A stretch of 64,000 nucleotides of DNA from Paramacrobiotus metropolitanus (taxonomy: Eukaryota; Tardigrada; Eutardigrada; Parachela; Macrobiotidae). The translations under genes and the position numbers were made by a program. Location: the NCBI RefSeq assembly GCF_019649055.1, contig NW_026570282.1, forward strand, positions 62,001 to 126,000, read 5' to 3'. Position 1 is the stretch's first letter, and every line of letters begins with the position of its first letter. Positions 50,408-61,600 of this stretch are shown piece by piece. The notes under the pieces were generated by a model. The model worked only from the letters and a program-made list of their open reading frames with translations, ran no database searches and was not told where the DNA came from.

Positions 50408-51463
50408 CTGAAAAGGGATGCTTATATAAACAGTAAAACGGGGTGCAGTAGAGAGATCTGTGCTTAACCCGGGTAGATGGAAGCGCCTATACTGGCAATT
50501 TTACTTTATTTTTGTTTGGAATTGTTTCGCTTTTTGCGTACCAGGTCATCTATATAACTGCAAAAGCGTAGTGTGCGAAAGGGAAGGCAACCCTTGTACA
50601 ATAGTCTTGCACCATGTCATAACAACCCTATGACTTTTTGGTTTTTGTAATTAGCCCTGATTTCTTTATATTAACCATCCCATCTTAAAAGAATGGCGTT
50701 GGTACTAAACCCTGTATGAAGTTCAAGTAATGAGTACCTGTTGTTGCTGCGGGCTGATCACACTAAAAAATACTGAGTTTTAGATACTTTAAAGTATCGG
50801 TGTCAAACTGTACATACCTATCCGTCACCGATATTGTATACTTTTCATGTTGTATACCATGTCAACGCCGTTCTTGTTTTTTTTTGCATTTGTACTGACT
50901 TTTGTACTGACTATAAAATTCAAACCGGCTATCACTGCGAGTAAAAATCGAAAGGTCGTGAACTTGAAAAATTATGATTAACAAGTGTTGTTGTTTTATA
51001 AACGAAGTGACAGTAAGCAAAAACTGATGAAATCAAGCACCAGATTTATACAACATTGGCTGGTCACAGAAAAATCAGTAAATGCGACATGCCAACTGTA
51101 CAGCTACGTACATACTCATCACTGTGTTATCGAGTTTCGTTCGTATTACATCACAATATTCTCGACAATCTTTGAGTTAAATGTCACCACTCGAATTTTT
51201 GGCGACACGGAAAGAATTAAATTCCAAAATTTTTTGCACTTAATCATCTTCAGAGGTTGGCTGGAGAACGATTAAGCACTTTTCAAGGAGAGTATTTCAG
51301 TTGATGTTGCTGATACATAATTCATGAATATACCGTCCGACATTGGCTTGGCCTTCATCCGGTCCGTAAAGCATAGCATAAAAACTGAAACAAATCACTT
51401 AACTTTATTTCTGGCCGGTAGCCGATCCCTTACAGGTTCATATTTTCCAAAATAACCTTGACA
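50408..51463. other. Intergenic region
   Basis: About 1.1 kb between the retroelement remnant and the secreted-protein gene. It should contain the promoter of the latter, with a weak cataaaaac element about 85 bases before the start. No gene is seen. Confidence 0.5.
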
Positions 51464-52355
51464 ATGAATAAGCTTATCCTGGTAGCGACGGTTGTGGCCT
51501 GCATTGCCATTAGCCATGCCCACGCTGACGCGCTCAAGGCTGCAGGAGTAAGCAGTGAGCACAGGGGAGCCAGTACTATCCCAAAGGGCACCATTGTCGG
51601 ATCTGTCTCGGCTTCCGGTGGAAAGGCTCCCTTTACTTACAAGATCACCACAGGAGAGAAGTAAGTTGGGCAGTTTGTGCAGTAATAAACTTGTTTGTTT
51701 GCTTTAGTTTTTCTGGTAGATGCTTGATTGCTAAACAATTACTGGTACCTTCTGGTCTTTTTAATGCGGCACTATAAGCTAAACGGTGAAACTGGTCCCG
51801 ACTTGCGGTAATTTTGCAAAGACCATTAATTTTTAGAGCTGGTTTGACAATTTTGTGATTGTTATGAAGGCTTTGGTAGAACTGACCTTTCGATTCGAAT
51901 TTTTATTAGACAGCTAAATGGTATGCAGCAATCGATGCATGTTCAGAACTATGTACAGTAGGGTACTGTGCTGTTTTATGCAAGATCTTCATCCAGATAG
52001 AGAAGTAGAGAACTTTTGCTGCCTCATGTATCGCACTATGAGTTTCCCGCATCTCAGTTTTGCCTTGTATCCAGATCACTGATAAACCACTATTTGTTAT
52101 ACCCTAACGATGATTATCTGCATTGTCCTACAACAGCCAGCGTGTTTTCGCATATATGTTTTTTCCAGACTTGTTGAACTGTTCCCGGACATGATGAACC
52201 CAGGCGGTCAAATGATCCTGGCAAAATCTGAAATGATTGCCGCAGCATCAAACAAGGTTGCTGTTACCATCACCGACAGCGAGGGAAAAACCGATACAGT
52301 CCAGCTCAACATTCCTCCTCCTGCCGTGTCAACGGTTCCCAATAAGCCCCAATAA
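51464..52355 (+). CDS. Small secreted protein with one cadherin-like beta-sandwich domain
   Basis: Two exons, 51464-51660 and 52169-52355, join in phase to give 127 residues. The start is the ATG of MNKLILVATVV. A signal peptide covers about residues 1-20 (ending AISHAHADA). The rest reads as one extracellular beta-sandwich: GTIVGSVSASGGKAPFTYKI, then GGQMILAKSEMI, and finally VAVTITDSEGKTDTVQLNI. This order (GT.VG.V.A.....P.TY.I ... V.V.ITDSEG..DT) resembles a single cadherin or Ig-like repeat. There is no membrane anchor and there are no cysteines after the signal peptide. It ends in a short proline-rich tail. I do not recognise an orthologue; single-domain secreted forms like this are unusual for cadherin repeats. 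It is convergent with the FARP gene, with about 280 bases between their stop codons. Confidence 0.7.
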
Positions 52356-52634
52356 CTATAATACACCAGTGAACTTTTTGTGTTATTTAACGTGGTTTGT
52401 GCAGCTCTGCTGTTCCTGAAAAATGGTATTAACTGACTGATTGCCACAATTTGTTAAACATCCTTAATTTTAATACAAAAATTTGCCCCCTTCACATTCT
52501 TCGAGCAACAGCTGCCACATGGTGACCTTTGTACACCAAAAATGACATCAGACCCATTTCACTCAGCCGCAGAATACAAAACATACCCGCTCATATCAGA
52601 CCCAAAAAACCAGTAAAAAATCAAACCTTAAAAT

Positions 52635-55600
52635 CTAAACATGCATGCCTAAGCCGTTATTGTCCGGCGAATCGCTGAGCAGTTCGGTTTCTGTAGCACT
52701 GCCGATAATTTCCATCCATCTAGTAAAATAAAAAACAATCACAACAAAATCGAAAAGAGTATATGAAACGAAAGAATGCTTTCTGATTAGCAACCTGACC
52801 TTGAATAACTGTATTCACTTTCCGTTCGAAAGAAATACACGTGATTGCGGAAGTGCAGTTTGAATACGTGGTCTTTATGAATTTGGTCCTCAGAGGAAGG
52901 CGGCGATACACGGTATCCAATCAGGGGAAGACTAGCAAGCGGGCATTCCTCAAGATTGTTCTTGAAGAAAAACATGGAGAAATTCGTAAACACAACCCAG
53001 AGTTTCTGCCATCCATCACTGCTTTTGAATTTCCGCAGTAAATATCCACTCATCTGCAACTAAAGCGGAAATTTGGTACCACTAGGTCAGATAGTGGTCT
53101 CGACATGCATTATTAGGTCCAGTGATCAGGTAATTTATCATGTAAATGGTTTTAAACAGAACAAACTAAAAAAAATAATAGGAAGTGTTGACTACCTCAC
53201 ATAAAAAACACGGATAATTTATTTTAATAGTACAGAAACTACTGGTGAATTCCCTACCATGTGTTTTAAGAAGGCCGTTTACGGAGAACAAATGTAATAA
53301 AAACCGACCCAGTTAATGCAGCGAGAAACAGATATACAAATAAAATATAAATAAATAACAACAAATATACAAAAAAAATAAAAATATTTACTTGGAAGGC
53401 CCTGGAGAGATCACGAACACCAATGGTCATATTGCGGTGCCAACACACATGCAGTGTCGTATTAGTCCGGCTGGACAGTGTGCTGCGCTCAACTGACGCT
53501 TTCCCATCCACTCCAGCATGCGCCGCTGGGGAGAGAGGTGTTGATTCCAGCTTATCCAAGATCTCATCGGAAGAGCTGTATGACTTCAGACTACCGTAAT
53601 GAATTAGTTTGTCGTAGGCTAAGCGCTTGGACTGCTCAATAGCAGTGTGTAGATCATGCAGCCAGCATAATTTTTCTTCGGATGAACTAGGCGGAAATCA
53701 CAATCAGTGTTGCAGCGAAAACTTATAAAACCGCAGTGCAAAATTTGTGGGCATACTTAGCAGCTATCACCAATGCTCGGTTTCCGCCGTAGATGGTAAA
53801 ACAATGCTCCATGCCCATTTTAGCCTCACAATCCTCCACCATCATACCACGGATACCGATCTGTCCGTGGATTTTAAACGGGGCAACGGGGTTGGCTGTG
53901 CGATTGGCGTATAACAACAAATCGGTCAACTGCAATCAAAAACCTTTCGTAATCGCTAGCTGATGTCCATAATGTTCTGCATGAAAACAGCCCGAAAATC
54001 GTAATACGCTCCATCTTGTTAACTACTTTTGCCAAACGACAAAAAGCATGATATTCGTTTCAAAAAGGAGCAAGTAGTTTATATTACATTATTAGCAAGC
54101 TAGTAAATAAAAGCTTAATATGCGCCACCAAAATAGAAATATGCGGGATAAAAAAAAATATGCAACAACAAACTACATGTACTGCAACTGCCGCCAGTTA
54201 GCCTTAATAAATAATCCACAATTTCGTCTACTGGGAAAATCCCGGGATACATACGATAGAAACCATTACACAAATTCCCAGCTTACCAGAATAAACATAC
54301 GCTGCTGGTAACCTTTCTTGGATAATTTCTGCAGACATCCTTCGCGGACAAATTCCTGCTCAATATGTCACAGGAGAGAGATTAATACCAGCCGATAGAT
54401 ATGTCATTATATGTGTGTACGGGGAAGAGAGAGAAGCGCAAATTACCCGTCCCGGTACAGCCAGATTATCAATTCCCATTAGATCGCGCTGCAGTTCCGC
54501 CAGCTTGGTATAGTGTTCAGCATGCCGGACCGCGTCGTGCACCGTACTGCTGGCACGTCGGAGATTCTGGAGGGCCGCTTCGCAGTCGCCCACATCCGAA
54601 TGATAGGCCGGGTAATGATTCAGCAGACCTGTCAAATCAATCCCATCACCTCACTCAGACGCACATCAACACACGCCCGGCTAACAAGATCTGACCGAAA
54701 AACACCGGCACTTCCCGTTTAGCCAGTCGCAACATTTTAATTGAGTCAGACTATTATGTGCCTTTTTATGGATTTAAATCAATTAACTCAAATGGAAGTA
54801 AGTACTTGCCTTAATAATTACAGGAAAAATAACTGTTTTTGAACAACCGAACAGAATATTTATAAAGAGAATATTTCCAATATTATTCCCAAAAGAAATT
54901 TTTCCATTTCCTTCTAAAATCCAATGTAAAAAAAGAAATGTATAATCGAGAAAAGTAGTAACCAGCAATATAAAAAATTAAATTTTTCATCACAGAGCAC
55001 ACTGAATTCGAAAAAACGTACGTTCAAGAGCATTCTGATAGCTGAGCAGCCGCTGCGCCGGTTTGAGCAGGAAGGCCGTTAATGGCAGGTAGCAGTATTT
55101 CTCTCCTTCAACACGCCGGTACAACTGTTCAAAAGCTTTATTCTTCTTCAAGGCCACGTCGAACTCTTGCAGAAAATCAGGCACTTTGAGGAGAAATGCG
55201 CAATATTGGTCCAGGGCTTGGTTTTGTCTGAGCAAAAGGTCACCGATGTGATTGCAATCACTGCGATGCGAGGAGGCCGCGCTGCCGACCCGATTGTCCC
55301 TGTACACAGACCACAAGATGAAGTCGTACAAGCACCGTTGCTAGCTGCGTGTCACACGGAGAGCAGGAGCGATGAAATACTTGCTTACCAGGATGATAAT
55401 CGATGTTCGATATCAACTAGTAGTGTCCCTTGACTCTCCCAGATAGGTTGCAGCAGACTGAAGACATTGTGCAGTAGTCCACTGGGAATCTCCTCAGACC
55501 GGCTCAACTCGTTTTTTAAATGCTAGAAACGACCAAAGAAACGATGCATGCTTGCCTTTTTATTAGATTTCCGCTAAGTGACTTGACCCAGCGAGAAAGT

Positions 55601-58600
55601 AGATTCTTCCACGGCGGAAGTAGCGTGCGTGTACTTAAAGGAATGAGTCCGCATAACGCATGCGTACTGTGCAATATCTTAGAATTACGATTAATGTAAC
55701 CCAATTTTTTGTTGCGACAGCCACTAATAACCAGATTTATTTATTCTGTTTGTTTACTTGTGCGTTGCGGCCGCTGTTTCTTCGTTAAAACTAAAAAGCT
55801 TGTCTTTCACCGAACTTTCAGGAAAGCGCGACCGTGCAAAGGGGCGTTTATCATAATTATCATCTAGCATTACGACATTTGGTTTATCAAGTAATTATTA
55901 ATTTCGCCACCTCAATTAAAACGCAATTTTAATCATCTGGCTTGATTTACGAAATTTGATAATTACCACGCAAAGAACTTCAAGGTCCTTCTTATACGTC
56001 CTTTCCCCATTAAGAATTTCCTTAGCAATGAAGTAGCCGAGATCGGACGGATGGCGCTAAAAGGAGAAACCAATAAATTATGCATGGTATACAGACGGCC
56101 ATACAAATGTTTTCGCTATGAAAAATACATATGTATGTCGCATCTATTCTTAGGGCGCGCTTGTGGAGCAGTTGACAGCAAAATGCCAGTCGTTTGGTAC
56201 ATTTACTGTTACATAACGTATTGCACACCCAAGGAAAACCAATTAGCTTAAGTACACAATGACAAATATGCGTCCGACTGCACAGTGATGTGGGAGGCTG
56301 GTGAGCACACCCTTTTTTCCAGTTTGAAGTTCTCCGTGCTCATCGACATCATTAGGGCAGTTTACAGAACTCATGTACGCCACATTACAAGATAGATATA
56401 TGGATAAAGCAAGAAAAAAACGTAAGTGCATAAAAGCTAAGTAAACCCAATGGCGGTGGCGTTCGCATGTACATAAAAAGTGGAAATCGGGCCTTTGCAG
56501 CAAACAGATACGATAATAATTTAAGTTGTAAAAAACGAATTTTGTTAAAAAAATTTGTCTGCATTTGAACAAACGCTTATTTTATGATGGTAGCCGACTG
56601 CTTAATTTTGCAAACAGTAGTATTGCAAATAATACCTCTCTTCTGAGTCGGTTCTGGCTTTGAGTCTCTTGCATACATAATACGAGTATATGAAAGCGCG
56701 TAGAAAACAGTTAATTTGTGATGCTCAATAATATTCGAATTTGTATGGACCACAATTTGACCGGCCGAGGCATTTTAATCCGTCGTGTCCAATAAAATAA
56801 ACATATTCTTCCGCGAATTAGGGACAATTATATCGTAAGCTCAATTGAGCGTAATATAGAGTGGATATGCTGCGTGGCACTTAAGCGATAGCGATGCCAA
56901 CCGATACCGGCATCATGGTCCTGCAAGCGGAAGTAGCAATTGCCTGATGGGATAATTACCGCTATGCTGCCCGATCCCCATACCGCTACTGTATATATCA
57001 CAATCTTACCCTCTTCCGCCCATCCATACTGTCATCGGCTAATGTCCGCAACGATTCACCAAACGATTTACTCTCAAATGATGCCAAAAAAGACTCCTGG
57101 TTAGCGCTGGCAGCGGCTGCCGACTGCAGTTTCCAGCCGTTAATTTTGCGTGCTAATTCCTCCAGTTCGTGACCAGCGGATGGGGCTGGCGTGGTGCCAT
57201 TTAGTAGGCGAGCCGATAGGGAGATTTCACTCTTACGCTCCAATGTCGATCGTGGTGTGCGGCTCGGGATATTCCTGATGACGTCTTAACCGAGAAAAAA
57301 CAACAACCAAACACAAAAACTCACTTCCGGTCGTCAGTGGGTATTTTACTACCGAGAAAAACGGCTATGAAATGATACGGGACAACTGTTCACGTTGACA
57401 ACCGCGGCATAAAAGAGCGTACGAGCCATCTATACAGAGAGACGCAGGCCCAAAACCCCGGAGGGCGTACAAAAGATGGGATATATACGCGCAGTCTTGC
57501 AATCAGCCGGAAAGTTCACTGCACCAAAGCGTCTGCCGCGGCCAATTGGTGAATTAGTCCGCGAAATCCATCAACACGCATAATACAATACTATCACTGG
57601 GAGTATCGACCATTTTTCCTTGATGTATACGCATTGCCGACCATGGTCTGTATATTATTCCCAGATATTCTCCGGGCTGCACACATACTGCCCACTTGTA
57701 AAGGTTCGATTAGTGTTTCATAATGAAAGAGCAAAGTGTCTAATTTGTCAAATTGCTGATGGCAAGAGGATTCACCATGACGGCGCAGGCGCACTGCAGC
57801 ACAACTGGGATGTTGTTGCGGCGGCGATGCATTTCCCTGATTAAACCCGTCAGCGCGCACACATTTCTGGACACGGCGTTGCGTAGTCAGTTATATATGC
57901 GTGAATGCCATCATCAGCAGAAAATCATTTCAATGCCTGCCACAACTTTACATATAGTAAAACTTATTGAATGGCTGTGTAGCTCGTTTTGGCGTTGAAT
58001 TCAGCAAAAGAAAATATATCCCGTCTCCCCATGTATGTACACTGCTATACACAGCACATACAAATTATACAACACAGCCGCTCAATCGTATGCAAAATCG
58101 ATTCCGGCGGCAGGAGATTAAATTCGCAATGTTCTTTAGCAGTTGGTTCCAGCGGAACAAGTGTATGTGTTATACGCCCAAGCCGAGTATGTATATCAGT
58201 AACTGTACGAATGTGCCGCCAACACAGCTGGATTGCGACTCTGCTCTACCGATCCCGGACTGGCAGTCGTTACATGCTAAAGAAGACATGTCGTGAAAAG
58301 GACCAAAAAAGAGATATCCCAGCTAAGACGAAATGAGTTTGTCATTTCCCGGTTATGGCTTGTCAAGTCGCAACACAAAACGCCACTCACACACGCAGGG
58401 CGGATGTAAAGTCCAAAACTAAATCCGACCATGCCGCTGCATGACAGGAAATGTGCGCCCAGAACGCTCAACAGTAGGGTTTTTTGTTAGTTATTACATG
58501 CCCTACTCCAGTTTTACTTACACTAGTCAAATAACCACACCGTCGGATGATGTTCTTTTTCAAAATTATGTATCCAGACAAAAGCAGCAACAATAGTACA

Positions 58601-61600
58601 ATATTCATTTTGCAGGACTAGGTTACCGACGCAACCAGAAAAACGCCGGCACGTTGCCAGAGCAGCGGCTGTTTTCAAGCCGGCTTTAATTTCATGAATA
58701 GCAAAAATAAAAGAATGTTCTCCAAGTGCTAAAACTGCTGGCAATATCAGTGATATTTTCAAGACCCCAAATTTGCAAGTAAATTAGTAAAACTGAAACC
58801 CAAAGGTTGTCACCAAATTAAAACAATCGTCAAGAAAAAAATAACAAAAATCACACATATTTGGCAAATTTAAGTATGAACCTGTGTTCAAAATCAGCTA
58901 CACTGAATACATGCACCCTCTGTTTCTTAAAAGTTGAAAGAAAGATGAAATGCCTTGACTTCCTGCCCTGCGTAAATCAAACTGGTGCAATAATATCAAA
59001 TTTAAATTTTGACACCTATCAAACGAAAGCAGTAAGGTGTTACCGTGTTAGCGATTATTATAAGAGTAAAGCAATTCAACATGCCAAAAATTACTCCGAC
59101 GTGTAAATGGTGGCTTGTTGGGAACCTCAATCACGTATATCCACAAGAGCAGTTTAATTGCTCCGTCCACTTTCTTGTAGTTAAATAATATTTGCTGAAC
59201 TTTCAACTTCCCCTAAGTAATCCTCCAACCAGTCTGATGTGTACCTAAATGTACGCACTCTATGGACTCTAACTGCACGGAATGCTGTCCAAACGATGTC
59301 GGAATGGACAATGTAATCAATAATACATGTTTTCCCATTTTAGAAATGGGAATATAATGACACAGCCATTTCGGCCAATGAATCGCCCGTTACGGTCTGA
59401 ATCTACGAAACTTTCACTCTTCCGACAAGTTGGAATATGCGCACTTCACATTGGCAATCTATTCATGATCGGTGTTTGGGTTGGCTACATTAACAAAATA
59501 GACAAACACTTCAAAGAGGTTAATGTGACAATTGGAAAGTGACCTGCCAGCAAACAAATTCGGAGTCGAAATCATGCCTATAAGCATTTAGTTAACCATT
59601 GCTTAAATTTATGGCGTTATTTACTGAAAACAATGTTTATTAAAACATAGTTTTATAACTGCACTCAAAAGTTGAACAATGATATTAGTTAGAAACATAC
59701 CATAAGAAATTCATGTTCATGATAACTACCGGACAGTTGCAGTTTTCAGTTTTGTAAGCAAATATTGCTTACTTCCTCGAATGTACAGTTTCCATACTCC
59801 GTACTCGTACCATTTATTAATATAATTTTTGTAACACTCTCGAAAATTACTGTACCGCGTACTCTCGAAAACTGCACCGCGTGTCACTTGAATGCTACCT
59901 ACTCTTCTAGTGTCACTTGAATGCTGACTCCCTGACAGATAACTAGAACCCTGTATCGTTTTTGTAATGTTAAAATCATAAAAAAATTAAGCGTGCCACA
60001 AAATCTCATGGATATTGTTGTCCGAGTAATTACTGCCCTGTCGTACACTAATAGTAACGATCCTATTCCATACTGCTGGGTGTACTCGAACATCAGATGC
60101 TCTGGCAACTCTACTTTCCCTAACCAGGTGGCTGTATTGGTTTTCATCATTCCCGTCTGGTTTATCGCTTACAGCCAGAGCATCTCTAATTAAGCAAAGC
60201 GTGAAAACAGAAAGCAGTTCGAAAGAGTGCACATACTTAGAGCTAAAGTTTAATACCCTTCACCAGCTGAGAACCATGAAGTATGCAATAATAAAGGCCG
60301 CCACCGAGAATAAGACTCATGAACAATCAACAATACAACAGGCGGCAAACATAAACCCTTTCTCTAACAGATACAGAGAGAAGTAGAGAGAAATGCATCA
60401 GGAAACTTATTTTCACCAGGATTGAGAGAGAAAGAAACACGCTCATAAAAAAAGAAATGCCACACCGGAAGATCAGCGGAAGACCAGATTGCTTTTATAA
60501 AAAACCGTATCTCTTCATCGACTAGAAAAAGATGCTCTGACTGTTTTCTTACGACACATAAACCATCATATTCTTCCCCCATATCTGAGATATCAGAGGT
60601 AGTATTACTTGGGTGGGGTGCGGCGGGGTTCGCGCGAGCCACTCGGATGCGTATCCGAGGCACTCGTCTCAGAGTCTTCCCAGTCGGGATCACTACTCGT
60701 GGCGCGATACAGCCAGCTCGATCCGATCGGCGTCCGTCGTGTAAATGCCCGAAAACCACCTCCAGAATTCGATCCACTGCCCCCGGAACTCTGGGACGGG
60801 ACGTTGCGCTGTCCGCTCGTCCCGGGGGTCACCGGCGACGGCTCATTGCTGGAGCGTGTTCCGGCTAACTGTTCGAGTTCCTTCATCTGGGCCTTCCACG
60901 CCTGGTACTCTGGCGGCTCGGCGACCACCGTCGTGGGCGGTGCCGGCTCGACGGTCACAGCCGGCGCATCGCGAAATTCCTCCGGCACGTCGGGAATTTC
61001 AATATCCTCGATATCAATCGGGATAGCGGACAGCTGACTAGGAGAGGGGAGATCCTGAATATTGAGATTCGGGCTACGTCGATCACCTTCGACGGTATCA
61101 CTGCTTGAGGTAGAGGAGGTTTCTGTGTGAACATTGTACGTGCGCACTAAAGCTCGTATCTTTTTTACGCTAATCTCAGGCACATCCAGCGGTTCGTCAG
61201 ATGTCGACGACATGTTTTCCGATGAGGTGACCCGGTCTAAACCGATACTGCATGTCTCGCGAACCGTTTGCTGAATATCGCCGTAACATCGCTCATCAAA
61301 TACTCTTAAATCCATATCTGACAGATCAAAACTATCCCGAAACGACTGCGAGTATTCCGCGAATTTGGCAAGGACCGCGAGCTTAGGAGGCTTCGGAGGC
61401 ACGGGTGGAGGATGGGAATCGCTGCCGGCGAGCGAAGGCCGACCGCGCCCATCCCGTATTGCTAATTCGTAACTTTCGCGGCGGTGTTTGGGTTTGAGCA
61501 GTTCCAGATCGCCGAACCCGTTTGGCGGTTCAATCAGCGTGTCTTCATCTTCACTATTCTGAAACGCGGTACTAATCACTCCAGCCATATGTTGGATCTC

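Larger units (their letters stand above)
57275..60608 (-). other. Large FARP intron (3.3 kb)
   Basis: The intron runs from the donor after the 1.9-kb linker exon (AA/GTAATA at 60608) to the acceptor CATCAG at 57275. Phase 2 is continuous across it. It is the largest intron in the window. It contains the two weak gene candidates at 58170-58608 and 59357-59542, and no repeat that I can define. Confidence 0.75.

Noticed and set aside
57274-57298. Acceptor TTAAG at 57294 for the FARP exon
   Set aside because: It gives the wrong phase after the linker exon. The CATCAG acceptor ending at 57275 fits phase 2 and the downstream frame.
60364-60777. 137-codon minus frame and 142-codon plus frame (60609-61037) over the FARP linker exon
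   Set aside because: Alternative-frame shadows of the 640-codon linker exon, which is in phase with both neighbouring exons.
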